Positions 8,910 through 17,695 of a stretch of DNA of 55,022 nucleotides are shown here, piece by piece. The position numbers were made by a program, and so were the translations under genes. The stretch lies in NCBI GenBank assembly GCA_023379345.1, contig JAMCUV010000104.1, forward strand, positions 1 through 55,022, in the 5' to 3' direction. The stretch comes from Thermoplasmatota archaeon (lineage in GTDB: Archaea > Thermoplasmatota > Thermoplasmata > Thermoplasmatales > Thermoplasmataceae). The stretch's first letter is position 1. Each line of letters begins with the position of its first letter. The notes under the pieces are model-generated. The model was given only the letters and a program-made list of their open reading frames with translations. It was not told the DNA's origin and made no database searches.

Positions 8910-10475
8910 CTATATGATCTGGGGCACCACAATCTGCCATATTATGAGAAAAACCATAAAGAGCCCTAGGAAGTACATTATTCTGTTTACGTTTTCCTCC
9001 TTGGCTAGGAAAGAGAATACCTTCCTCCTGGAGGCAATCATTAGAGTGTCCCGCGTAAATTGTCCTCCATCGAATATGAAAATCGGAAGGGCATTTGTAA
9101 GACCCAGCAGGAAATTCATCCAGAACAGCCAGAAAACCATGTCTGTGATTATCCAGAATATGGATGGAGCTGGAACCGTGAAGAGCGAAGAAACGCTGCT
9201 GGGAACTGGAGTTAAACCGAGAAACGGCAGGGCAACGGTCTCTATCACGCCTCTGGTAGTAAAAGTAAGTGCAGAAGCGCCGAATATAGTGCTCTTCAGC
9301 TCATTCATACCTATTCCTGTAAGACCGATATAGGCGGGCACGAATCCCATGAAGCTCTGGTTTTCAAATACCTGACTGTTCTGGGCAGGGGCGTACTGAT
9401 TGTAGAACGAGTACTTAGATACCGTCGTTACATTGTAGTACTTGTAAACCTCAACGGGAGACGCTCCGGAATAGTTGAAATCTATCATTACCACCGGAAT
9501 TGTTGTTCCTGGCGCAGTGGAATTGAGTACCTGATCGACCTGGCTGTATCTCTCTATCATGGTGCCGTTGATTGAGTAAAAGATCTGACCGGGTTGCAAT
9601 CCGGCTTTCTCGGCAGGAAAGCCTGGATACGTCGAATAGACATATATGCCACTAGGAATGGAAACGTGGGTTATCACAGAACCTGTCGCAAACGTTGCTT
9701 TAAGAATGGTCCCTGGTGGCGCTGACGGACCGTATCCAAGCTGGTCAATCGATGCACCTGAATAATTGCCGTAAGAGATCAGCTCGCTGCCCTGGCCTAT
9801 TCCGAAACTGCCAAGATAATTATTCGGAGGCTCACTGAGTATGTACACTCCGTCATGGACTGGGCTCGCTGCCGGCATCATGACTCCAACAAGCAGAACG
9901 AAGAAGATAATCGCCAGGATGAGATTTGTTGCAGGCCCTGCTGCGAAGACCCTCCTCCTTATTACCGGGTCAGCCTTGGAAATTTCTTCCTGATCGGGCT
10001 CTACAAAAGCACCTATGGGTATGACGAGAAATAGGGCCCCGACAGAATTTACCCTTATGCCGTTTTTCCTTGCAATGACTCCGTGCATTATCTCATGGAT
10101 GACAACTGAGAACACCAGTGCAAAGGTTCCATAGAACACAGGAATGAAAGGATTGATACCTGGAAGTATAAGAAATGAGGATACTGACGGAGCCGAAGTG
10201 GCCTTTATCTGGAGGGAAAGGTATGCTTCAAACAGCAGAAATGCCACTCCCATGAGAAGAAAAGCCATGGTGGCCACCACCACAGCTCTAGAAGTGAGTT
10301 CCCGGGGGAAAATCTTCGCAAGCTTGTCAAGCCAGCCACGGTTCTTGAGCGCCTTGACCATTATGGCCGGTCCGTAGAAAGATATGTGCCGGCTCTTCCT
10401 GATTTGTGGAGTCAGTATCACCAGAAGAACAATCCAGAGAACAACAGCCAGAAGGATGATTTCCAGGCCACTCAT
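8910..10475 (-). CDS. M50 family site-2-type membrane metalloprotease with PDZ domain
   Basis: The 521-residue polytopic protein has the zinc motif HEIMH (H127, E128, H131) inside a membrane segment and the second M50 motif NALPIFIFDGGQ near the C-terminus, whose aspartate is the third zinc ligand. Between them lies an extracytoplasmic region with a PDZ-like stretch (STYPGFPAEKAGLQPGQIF), like RseP. Hydrophobic segments lie at about residues 3-22, 65-88, 112-130, 178-205 and in the last 130 residues. It should cut within or near membrane spans of regulatory or signal proteins. The substrate is unknown and no partner gene is adjacent. Confidence 0.92.
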   Translation of the reverse strand: MSGLEIILLAVVLWIVLLVILTPQIRKSRHISFYGPAIMVKALKNRGWLDKLAKIFPRELTSRAVVVATMAFLLMGVAFLLFEAYLSLQIKATSAPSVSSFLILPGINPFIPVFYGTFALVFSVVIHEIMHGVIARKNGIRVNSVGALFLVIPIGAFVEPDQEEISKADPVIRRRVFAAGPATNLILAIIFFVLLVGVMMPAASPVHDGVYILSEPPNNYLGSFGIGQGSELISYGNYSGASIDQLGYGPSAPPGTILKATFATGSVITHVSIPSGIYVYSTYPGFPAEKAGLQPGQIFYSINGTMIERYSQVDQVLNSTAPGTTIPVVMIDFNYSGASPVEVYKYYNVTTVSKYSFYNQYAPAQNSQVFENQSFMGFVPAYIGLTGIGMNELKSTIFGASALTFTTRGVIETVALPFLGLTPVPSSVSSLFTVPAPSIFWIITDMVFWLFWMNFLLGLTNALPIFIFDGGQFTRDTLMIASRRKVFSFLAKEENVNRIMYFLGLFMVFLIIWQIVVPQII

Positions 10476-10826
10476 TATGGCGGGTAATTGCCTGGCTCAA
10501 TTAATATACTTATGATTCAAAAACGTGATCGGTAGGTTGCAAGAAGTCCCATATACAAACACTACTCAACGGAGTGTTGCTGGTTAACCAATCAAGTCGC
10601 AATGGCCAGGAAATGTTAATTCTATCCGTGAAGACCTCTTTGATTCCCGCCTTGACCTGTTTTATGCAGGGGACTTCTTTAGAACAACTCAACTTTGAAC
10701 CGTAGACATCGGCTAAAACGCGTTTTTGCATACAAGATCTAGAAAGCTGACCTAATAAGTTCGAAGGAAAATTCAGGAAAATGCTTAAAGAAATGCCTAT
10801 TAGAGCGGGAATACATAAAAAAATGA
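10476..10826. other. intergenic stretch, possibly with a decayed minus-strand gene end
   Basis: About 350 bases lie between the divergent M50 and cytochrome oxidase genes. On the minus strand, 10510 to about 10740 reads as about 75 open codons containing GSKLSCSKEVPC and LDWLTSNTPLSSVCIWDFL. This composition could be the C-terminal end of a lost gene, but I do not recognise a family and see no proper start. The right part holds the promoter of the oxidase operon. Confidence 0.3.
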
Positions 10827-10834
10827 TTAAATAT
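10827..10834 (+). promoter_or_regulatory. TATA box of the cytochrome oxidase operon
   Basis: TTAAATAT is centred 25-26 bases before the ATG at 10856. This spacing decides the start of the first gene and implies a leaderless transcript. Starts further upstream in the same frame would include the box. Confidence 0.6.
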
Positions 10835-10855
10835 GGAATAGTGCTCACAGTCTTT

Positions 10856-11104
10856 ATGAGCCATGACCGAAAGGTTGTGATTTACCTCCTTGTGATGTCG
10901 ATCATTGTGGGTGTCGTCTTTTACTTCATCTTCGAATACCAGTTCACAGTGTTCTTTGCGAGCCAAAATGCAGCGCAGAGCACGCCCGGCATGGCGGCAT
11001 TCCTTGCCACGGGCATGGCTGCCGGGGCGTTTACCATTTCAATGCTCATTTATCCATTGAAGAGTAAAATCGACAAGAGCTACGACTGGGAGGATTTCAA
11101 ATGA
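10856..11104 (+). CDS. small two-helix membrane protein of the terminal oxidase operon
   Basis: The 82-residue protein starts MSHDRKVVIYLLVMS and has two membrane helices (about residues 7-30 and 45-66), then a short charged tail ending in YDWEDFK. I do not recognise the family. It overlaps coxB by four bases (ATGA), so it is translated with the oxidase and is most likely a small subunit or assembly partner of it. The start comes from the TATA box 25 bases upstream, which excludes the longer open frame beginning at 10781. Confidence 0.75.
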   Translation: MSHDRKVVIYLLVMSIIVGVVFYFIFEYQFTVFFASQNAAQSTPGMAAFLATGMAAGAFTISMLIYPLKSKIDKSYDWEDFK

Positions 11105-11547
11105 TGTCTAAGGGGAAAATCGAGACGGTTTTCATGGCAATGGTCATAGTTGTCCTGGCTGTCTTTGCAGTTGCAAATTACGCAGCCATAATGCAGACCA
11201 AAGGATCTATTGCGCAGGATGCTTCGCCTGTCACCAACGCCTCGGGAGAGGTTATCCATGTCATTGGCCACCAGTGGGCGTGGACGTTTATCTATCCAAA
11301 TGGCACTCAGGCCGAGAACAACCTTGTTGTCACTGTAAATACAAGAATTACCCTTATTGTCAATTCAAGCGATGTCATTCATGATCTCTACATCCCCCAG
11401 ATGGATATACAGAGTTACGCAGTACCTGGACAGAACAATACCGTTTCATTTACTCCCACCAGCACTGGTCAGTTCTTTTTTGAGTGTGTGGAATACTGCG
11501 GTGAGTTTCACTACGAAATGAGAGGATACCTGACGGTGATCAGCTAA
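11101..11547 (+). CDS. coxB: cytochrome c oxidase subunit II (CuA)
   Basis: One N-terminal membrane helix (about residues 8-28) anchors a cupredoxin domain on the outer face. The binuclear CuA site is complete: the histidine in VIHDLYIP and the cluster ECVEYCGEFHYEM with two cysteines, glutamate, histidine and methionine. HVIGHQWAWTFIYP is the conserved aromatic docking patch for electron entry. At 148 residues it is the short single-helix type seen with B-type oxidases. It passes electrons from a copper or haem donor to subunit I. The stop codon shares a base with the coxA start. Confidence 0.95.
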   Translation: MMSKGKIETVFMAMVIVVLAVFAVANYAAIMQTKGSIAQDASPVTNASGEVIHVIGHQWAWTFIYPNGTQAENNLVVTVNTRITLIVNSSDVIHDLYIPQMDIQSYAVPGQNNTVSFTPTSTGQFFFECVEYCGEFHYEMRGYLTVIS

Positions 11548-13226
11548 TGGCAGATTATTCAACCCTAATGCTGACATCCGGTGTAATCCTGTCCCTTATA
11601 GGTATTGTCGCGTTTGCAATCTACTATATTATAGCCGACAGGAAGGCTAAACTTGCTGAAATGGCCAGAGAACGAGGCTATCAAAGCACGGCACAGTTCT
11701 ACAGGGATTTTGTTGCTAACAAGAAAAGAAGAATATCATGGAATATCATGGTAGACAATGACGCAAGAAGCCTTGGACTAAGGTACCTTCTCACCTCCAT
11801 TTTGTTCTTTTTCATAGCAGGAACGTTCGGACTGGGGATGAGACTCAGTCTAACATACAACGTTCCACAGACATTTTTTACATTCCTTACTCCAGACGCC
11901 TACAACATCCTTCTAACAGAACATGCAACACTCATGATTTATATGTGGGCCGTAGGAGCTGCTGTGGGTCTTGGTTACTACCTGTTGCCTTCCCATCTTA
12001 ATCTCACAAGAGACGGCCGGGGCGGTTATTCTTCCATTGCCTACTGGATCTGGCTCTTCGGTGCAATAATATTCCTGTTGTCCAGATCATCCTTCAGATG
12101 GTATCTGTACCCTCCGCTTTCACTTCAGCTCAGTCAGAATGGGGGCGGACTCTTTGCCTGGATGGGCATTCTTGGAATGATCTTCATATTTATCGGCCTT
12201 TTGATCGTCGCCATAGTCATTGTCCAGATCATCCTGTTCGACAGAAGCAAGGATATCAAGCTTGGCAAGATGTCTCTGTTTTCATGGAGCATTCTTGACA
12301 CCGCCCTGATGATGATAGTCTCAATCCCGCCCATTCTTGTGGGTTTAACGATGCTGATGTATGATTATTATGCTCCCATATTCTTCACGGCTTCAGCCCA
12401 CAACGTCCTGCTTTTTTTGATCCTGTTCTGGTGGTGGGGCCATCCTATTGTATACATTGCTGTCATTCCTTATTTTGGAATCATCTACGAGATTATTCCA
12501 AGATTCACAGGCACCAGCATTTACAGTTACAGATCCGGTGTACTTGGTCTGGGATTGCTCACCATTCTAAGTATGACCGTATTCGGCCATCACCTTCTTA
12601 ACTCAGGTCTTGGAGTGGCCTGGGATATCCTGTTTGAAACCACCTCTTTCATCGTCGTGATACCGTCGGCAATCACCGTTTTCAACTGGATTGCAACGTT
12701 CTGGCAGGCCAACAAGATCAGGCTTACCACTCCCATGCTCTTTGTCCTGAACGGAATTATAGATTTCATAATAGGTGGTATAACCGGTGTAATGCAGGTT
12801 TATCAGCCCGTAAACCAGCTGGTTCATGGGACTTACTGGGTTACTGCCCACTTTCACTTCATATTTATGGGAATAACTGTGGGCATAACGATGGCTGCGG
12901 TTTACCTGCTCTTCCCACTGATCACAGGGGGAAGGATGTATAATGTACTCTTGGCCAGGGTACATTTTTACCTGACCGCTATTGGGTCCATGCTCATGTC
13001 AACGGCCTGGGCCGTGGGAGGGTTTCTGGGGATGCCTAGGGCAGTTGCTGGGTACTTCAGCTGGTTCCAGGCATATCAGGATGCTTCAATCATAGGCGGA
13101 GTCATAATTGGAATAGGGCAACTGGTATTCCTTGCCAACTTTGCAATGAGCTGGCTCAAAGAGCCGACAACATCTGACGAGTCAATACTGGAGAAACCGT
13201 TTGCGGTCCCTGGAGTTGATGCCTGA
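11547..13226 (+). CDS. coxA: haem-copper oxidase subunit I (B-type)
   Basis: The 559-residue, roughly 13-helix catalytic subunit contains the low-spin haem histidine in LLTEHATLMIYMW. The CuB histidine with the crosslinked tyrosine is in WWWGHPIVYIAVIPYFG, the CuB pair is in FGHHLLNSG and the haem histidines are in VTAHFHFIFMG. Isoleucine stands where A-type enzymes have the proton-channel glutamate (HPEVY), which places it in the B-type (ba3/SoxB-like) group. It reduces O2 to water and pumps protons. The neighbours are CoxB, a cupredoxin protein and the haem farnesyltransferase. I find no subunit III. Confidence 0.96.
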   Translation: MADYSTLMLTSGVILSLIGIVAFAIYYIIADRKAKLAEMARERGYQSTAQFYRDFVANKKRRISWNIMVDNDARSLGLRYLLTSILFFFIAGTFGLGMRLSLTYNVPQTFFTFLTPDAYNILLTEHATLMIYMWAVGAAVGLGYYLLPSHLNLTRDGRGGYSSIAYWIWLFGAIIFLLSRSSFRWYLYPPLSLQLSQNGGGLFAWMGILGMIFIFIGLLIVAIVIVQIILFDRSKDIKLGKMSLFSWSILDTALMMIVSIPPILVGLTMLMYDYYAPIFFTASAHNVLLFLILFWWWGHPIVYIAVIPYFGIIYEIIPRFTGTSIYSYRSGVLGLGLLTILSMTVFGHHLLNSGLGVAWDILFETTSFIVVIPSAITVFNWIATFWQANKIRLTTPMLFVLNGIIDFIIGGITGVMQVYQPVNQLVHGTYWVTAHFHFIFMGITVGITMAAVYLLFPLITGGRMYNVLLARVHFYLTAIGSMLMSTAWAVGGFLGMPRAVAGYFSWFQAYQDASIIGGVIIGIGQLVFLANFAMSWLKEPTTSDESILEKPFAVPGVDA

Positions 13227-13227
13227 T

Positions 13228-14802
13228 ATGAATGATAAGGCCGCAGGTAAACTTGTTGGAGTAATTTTTGCAGTCATTATCCTGCTTGCAATGGGCGCCA
13301 CGCTATTCACCACAGTGAATTATCCTGTATCTCAGACTTTCTCCTTACCCTCTGCTCCCGCGCATCCCCCACATGAAGTCAACATCACCTTATATGCCGA
13401 TGCCAGTGGATGGGACTACCTTCACGGACCAAGCAACCCAACCATTACTATCCTCAATGGCACGCTTGTTCACTTTACTGTTATAGAGGAGGACAATCAA
13501 CCACATACTCTTACCATCAACCCTGGTTCTTCAGAATCCAGTTATTCCGATACCCTGCTTTCCACCTCACAGATCACAACCACTCCCGGTCACATATCAT
13601 ACGTAACCGCTTATTTCGACACAGTGGGAGTCTTCACTTACTGGTGCACCATACATCCAACCACAATGGTTGGCCTTATAAATGTGGTGTCCTCACTTCC
13701 GTCTAATGTTTATAAATTCCCAACTCCCCCTTCAAGCGCCACCGTTACCGCACATGTATCGCTGACCGCAACAAATTCTGGATTCACCAGCAGCAATGGT
13801 ACAAATCCAAACCTCTTCTTTGGGAACGATAGTCTCGTGAATTTCACGATCATCCAGAATGGAACCAGTATGCACGACTTTATTGTTGCCCCAGGTGACA
13901 ACGTTTCCAGTTTCAACTCCACGGTAATTAATGCCACGGAAATTGGCACAACGAACGGGAGATCAGTATCGGTTAACCTGTACTTTAACACAACTGAAGA
14001 ATTCACCTACTGGGATTCATATTATCCCTCGAAGACAGTTGGTCACATCTTCATCACCAGGAGCACCAGTACAGCCTCGATTGCGGTGACCGATCTTGGC
14101 CTTGTGACAGGCGGCACCCGAAACTGGACTTTACCAGTGGCCATTTCAACCGCCGTTGTCCTGCATTTTGAGGATACATCCAAACTGAACTACTCTGTCA
14201 TGGTTTCCTCGGACCGTTACTCTGCAGTATCGAACGGTACTTTGGTCTCAACCACAAATGCATCAACCAGCGTTGAAATTGCATCATACAACTTCACAAA
14301 AGTTACCCTTATCGACAACAAGGTTACCAGTGGCTCCACTGGGAACATCCTGTATTATGAGCACCTCCGGAACATTACGCTTTATGCAAACCACTTGGGC
14401 TGGAATTATTCTGTGGGATCTGTGAATCCTGTTTTCAACCTGACTCTGGGGACGATGGTCAATTTCACACTGATCAATGGGGACGGACTTAATCATACGC
14501 TGGCAATATCATATGGCAACCTTCCATATGCAGGAACCACTGAGAATGTAACTTCAGTAAACAGCACTGTGAAAACCTCCTTCGGCTACTTCCTGTTCCA
14601 AATGTATGGAACTTATACCTACTTCGATACATATCACCCATCATCAGCTGTATCCAGTATCAATGTTACAAACGAAACCAGTGCTTCTGCATCTGTTGCA
14701 ATACCTTTTACTCATATGTATGCATATCCATCGGAAAACAGTGGAACCCAGTATACATACGTCCTCTCAGGTACGGTCAATGAGCCTAAGAGATATAATT
14801 AG
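13228..14802 (+). CDS. membrane-anchored protein with four tandem cupredoxin-like repeats
   Basis: The 524-residue protein has an N-terminal anchor helix (about residues 5-28) and an outer region rich in NxS/T sites. Four repeats of about 105-115 residues follow. Repeat 1 has a full type-1 copper set: histidine in QPHTLTINPG and YWCTIHPTTM with cysteine, histidine and methionine. Repeat 2 keeps the first histidine (MHDFIVAPG) but has YWDSYYP in place of the cysteine and histidine. Repeat 4 keeps NHTLAI and YHP, but reads YFDTYHP without cysteine. Repeat 3 has lost all ligands. It is probably the electron donor to CoxB, comparable in role to sulfocyanin. The start overlaps no gene; an ATG at 13219 is also possible. 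Confidence 0.85.
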   Translation: MNDKAAGKLVGVIFAVIILLAMGATLFTTVNYPVSQTFSLPSAPAHPPHEVNITLYADASGWDYLHGPSNPTITILNGTLVHFTVIEEDNQPHTLTINPGSSESSYSDTLLSTSQITTTPGHISYVTAYFDTVGVFTYWCTIHPTTMVGLINVVSSLPSNVYKFPTPPSSATVTAHVSLTATNSGFTSSNGTNPNLFFGNDSLVNFTIIQNGTSMHDFIVAPGDNVSSFNSTVINATEIGTTNGRSVSVNLYFNTTEEFTYWDSYYPSKTVGHIFITRSTSTASIAVTDLGLVTGGTRNWTLPVAISTAVVLHFEDTSKLNYSVMVSSDRYSAVSNGTLVSTTNASTSVEIASYNFTKVTLIDNKVTSGSTGNILYYEHLRNITLYANHLGWNYSVGSVNPVFNLTLGTMVNFTLINGDGLNHTLAISYGNLPYAGTTENVTSVNSTVKTSFGYFLFQMYGTYTYFDTYHPSSAVSSINVTNETSASASVAIPFTHMYAYPSENSGTQYTYVLSGTVNEPKRYN

Positions 14803-15640
14803 GATCACCAAGGCCGAGATCACTTTTCTCATACTGGTAGTCGCAGTAACAGGCTTTCTTGCTGCTCCGGGTGCCTCGACGAGACTCATAATACTTCTGC
14901 CCCTGCTTGTGGCCGGAGGGCTGTCATCCATTTCTGCATCCCTTTTCAATAACATATACGACAGGGATATAGATGTCATAATGGCAAGGACCTCCTACAG
15001 AAGCAACATAGTCAACCAGGAGAATTACAGGAGGTTCATCGCATATTCATCGATTATTCTTATTTTTGCCAGCGCAGTTGCATATTTCCTGATAAATTTA
15101 CTCACGCTTCTCTTCATCCTGGGAGGCTTCGTCAGCTATGTCCTTCTTTATACAATGGTTCTGAAGAGAAGGACGTCGCTAAATATTGTCATAGGAGGCA
15201 TAGCCGGTAGCTTCCCTGCCCTCGCAGGATGGTCCGCGGTCACAGGTTCGGTTTCCTTGACGGCCATTTATATAGCACTCCTTGTCTTTGTTTGGACTCC
15301 CACTCATTTCTGGAGCCTTGCCATGGGGACAAAGAAGGACTACACATCGGCAGGGGTACCCATGCTCCCGTCGCTTGTCCCGGAAAACAGGGCTTTTGGA
15401 TACATCGTTGCTAACTCAGGCATAATGGTCATCTACAGTCTCCTGCCATTCTTTCTTCCTGAACTTGCGGTGGGGACGGCATATTTTTTCGTGGCAATAA
15501 TCCTCGATGCTATACTCATTTACTTTATGGTGGCCATCTATGTTAAGAACCTGGCAGCATCTTCCTTCAAGCAAGCATTTCACTTCTCAAACCTCTACCT
15601 CCTGGTGCTTTTGGTTTCCATCTGGTGGATAATTGCATGA
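14780..15640 (+). CDS. ctaB: protohaem IX farnesyltransferase
   Basis: This 286-residue UbiA-superfamily enzyme converts haem B to haem O for the oxidase. The prenyl-diphosphate Mg site is the NxxxDxxxD-type NNIYDRDIDVIMARTSYR. The second motif lies in KKDYTSAGVPMLPSL. About nine membrane helices are visible. The start at 14780 (MSLRDIIRITKAE) was chosen because the family begins directly with the first helix; the longer open frame from 14606 runs through the upstream gene. It overlaps the cupredoxin gene by 23 bases and the next gene by ATGA. Confidence 0.93.
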   Translation: MSLRDIIRITKAEITFLILVVAVTGFLAAPGASTRLIILLPLLVAGGLSSISASLFNNIYDRDIDVIMARTSYRSNIVNQENYRRFIAYSSIILIFASAVAYFLINLLTLLFILGGFVSYVLLYTMVLKRRTSLNIVIGGIAGSFPALAGWSAVTGSVSLTAIYIALLVFVWTPTHFWSLAMGTKKDYTSAGVPMLPSLVPENRAFGYIVANSGIMVIYSLLPFFLPELAVGTAYFFVAIILDAILIYFMVAIYVKNLAASSFKQAFHFSNLYLLVLLVSIWWIIA

Positions 15641-17064
15641 AAGTTGCTTCCAGAGATCTATTGGTGCTGATCCTTACTGATCTTTCAATAGTTCTCTACC
15701 TTTACTTTCAGTCCATCTCGGGTTATCTCATAACGGAACCGCAGGCACTTCCCACGTTATATGCTCTGCTGGCCATACTGTTCATCCTCTCTGTTCCAGC
15801 TTCGGTGGCATCCCGACGTCTTCATACGTACGCCAGGTACCTGCACGCGTCGTTTGTCTTCTCGCTCATTGTGCTTCTTCTCCTGAATGAGCGTCTCATC
15901 GCGACCCCATTTATCATCATGCCGTTGCTTGTTTCGCTGATCACGTACGCAGACAGGTACCCGGGAAGGCGCAATTTTATTGTTCTGGCACTGTTCGTGG
16001 GGATAGAATTCCTGTTTGTTTTCATATCCGGCATCATCAGATACGAACCGGTCAGTGTGAATAACATCATCCTGGGGTCCATTTATGATGATGAGAACCC
16101 TGCAGGAGTCCCAGCCCTTTTCGCCTACAGCGACTATGTATCTTCAGGGCACCTTGTCATGACGCTGAGCCCCGTTTACCTCCTGCTTACGGGTTTTCTG
16201 GCGTCAGTCATTACCCAGAATTTCTCGATGATCTATAATCTGGTCTCAGGAACCGGGAGATATCTCAGACCAGACCTGGTGGGTTCAGGTCTCGTGCTGT
16301 TTTCATGCCAGTGCGAGGGCATTCTGGCTGCACTGCCATCGCTGGCATCCCTTGTAGTCAACCTCATATTCATTCCATTGATAGCAGAAAGCGCCATTCT
16401 GGTGGTGATGACAAACCTGCTCCTTCAGACCTATTTCCTGAGGAACCGAGGCTTTCCACCCTTCGAGAGACATAGGGAGCAGACCTCCATGAAGGCTCCA
16501 ATATATGCCATTCTGCTACTTGCTCCCATTATCCTGCTGATTTATGGCAGCTTGCTTGGGTGGCAGTACACCATATACTTCTTCTTTGGCATGAACATCG
16601 TCATGTACCTCGATGGCATGCTTTTCTTCATAATCCTTGCGAAGGTGGCAAATCTCAACCTCAAACCGGGTACATTAATGGCTTCCGGAATCTTCACCCT
16701 GTGCTCTACTGCAATGTTTGTATGGTTCATTCCCCCGCTTGTTGCCAGCGTGCTGCAGAACTTCGTTCTCTATGGAGTGATGATCCTTGTTACATTTGCA
16801 GCCGGCCTTGGAACGGGTTTCGTTTACTCCACCATCAGTACAAAATCCAGGGGGATTTACTGGGAGACCATTGCCATGATGATCAGCCTGCTTGCCCTTG
16901 TCATGCTCTACTATACGGCAGAGTTTGGGTATTCTCCATGGGCCTCATTCGGAGCATCTGAGGTATTTTTCTTTTCAATCGTCCTTGTGGCTTTATCCTA
17001 CCCTCTGCTGTGGATCACGACTAACGCTGCCCTGAGCAGGGTAGCCGCGGCAAGGGCTGCATGA
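15637..17064 (+). CDS. polytopic membrane protein of unknown function in the oxidase operon
   Basis: The 475-residue protein is almost entirely hydrophobic, with about twelve predicted helices. I do not recognise the family. A cysteine pair lies in VLFSCQCEGILAALP at the start of a helix, flanked by a charged loop (LRNRGFPPFERHREQ). The start is taken at 15637, where ATGA overlaps the ctaB stop, not at the open frame 12 bases earlier. Its tight coupling to ctaB and to the following gene suggests a job in oxidase assembly, copper or haem handling, or electron donation. It does not look like subunit III. Confidence 0.75.
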   Translation: MKVASRDLLVLILTDLSIVLYLYFQSISGYLITEPQALPTLYALLAILFILSVPASVASRRLHTYARYLHASFVFSLIVLLLLNERLIATPFIIMPLLVSLITYADRYPGRRNFIVLALFVGIEFLFVFISGIIRYEPVSVNNIILGSIYDDENPAGVPALFAYSDYVSSGHLVMTLSPVYLLLTGFLASVITQNFSMIYNLVSGTGRYLRPDLVGSGLVLFSCQCEGILAALPSLASLVVNLIFIPLIAESAILVVMTNLLLQTYFLRNRGFPPFERHREQTSMKAPIYAILLLAPIILLIYGSLLGWQYTIYFFFGMNIVMYLDGMLFFIILAKVANLNLKPGTLMASGIFTLCSTAMFVWFIPPLVASVLQNFVLYGVMILVTFAAGLGTGFVYSTISTKSRGIYWETIAMMISLLALVMLYYTAEFGYSPWASFGASEVFFFSIVLVALSYPLLWITTNAALSRVAAARAA

Positions 17065-17693
17065 CTATGGCTGAAAACAGATTCCTTCTCTACTTCATCC
17101 TGGTCGAGGCCTTCTTATTCGGCACGTTTTTCGGTACCCTGGCGTTCGAACGCAGTTCAGGTTTGGCAGGCCTCTTCTACGGATTTTATGTATATATCAC
17201 GCCCGTTCTGCTTCTGGGTCTGTGCCTTACAGATCCGGCTCTACGTGACAAACTCAGGTCACTAATAGTTTCCAGCGATCTCATCATTCTGATCGTCGTC
17301 ATCATTGGCTGGGGTATCGCCTGGCTGTATCTCGGCCTGAGTCCCTGGGGGCTATTTTTTCCATACGCCTTCATCGACGAGCTCAATTTCCGCTTCGTAT
17401 TCCAGAACAAGATCTCGGCTTATGCTGGCAGAGGCAGGGCAGTGATTTTGCAGGCCATTGCCTTTACAGCGCTGTACTCATCCTATGTTATTTTCGAAAC
17501 AGCAGGGTATCCCGGATTATTTCTTCCGCTGTTCTTCCTCGATATGTTTGGCATGGGAATGCTCTATGGTGCCTTATACTATCTCAGGGGAAACATATAC
17601 TCTGACATAGCCATACACATTTCGCTGTATGCAATGATCCCACTGCTTCCAGCATATCTCGGTTTTATTCCATATTCTCTCCTGCCCACGTGA
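17061..17693 (+). CDS. membrane protein resembling CPBP (CAAX/Abi) family, degenerate
   Basis: The 210-residue protein has about seven helices and is the last gene of the oxidase operon, overlapping its neighbour by ATGA. DELNFRFVFQ resembles the EExxxR motif of CPBP intramembrane proteases and IHISLYAM could be the late histidine motif. The middle FxxxH motif is missing (AFTALYSS), so proteolytic activity is doubtful. CPBP-like proteins often act in maturation or as membrane chaperones. The assignment rests on two short motifs only. Confidence 0.6.
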   Translation: MTMAENRFLLYFILVEAFLFGTFFGTLAFERSSGLAGLFYGFYVYITPVLLLGLCLTDPALRDKLRSLIVSSDLIILIVVIIGWGIAWLYLGLSPWGLFFPYAFIDELNFRFVFQNKISAYAGRGRAVILQAIAFTALYSSYVIFETAGYPGLFLPLFFLDMFGMGMLYGALYYLRGNIYSDIAIHISLYAMIPLLPAYLGFIPYSLLPT

Positions 17694-17695
17694 TT

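Noticed and set aside
15637..17064. Cytochrome oxidase subunit III
   Set aside because: It is about twice too long, and the helix pattern and conserved residues of CoxC are missing.
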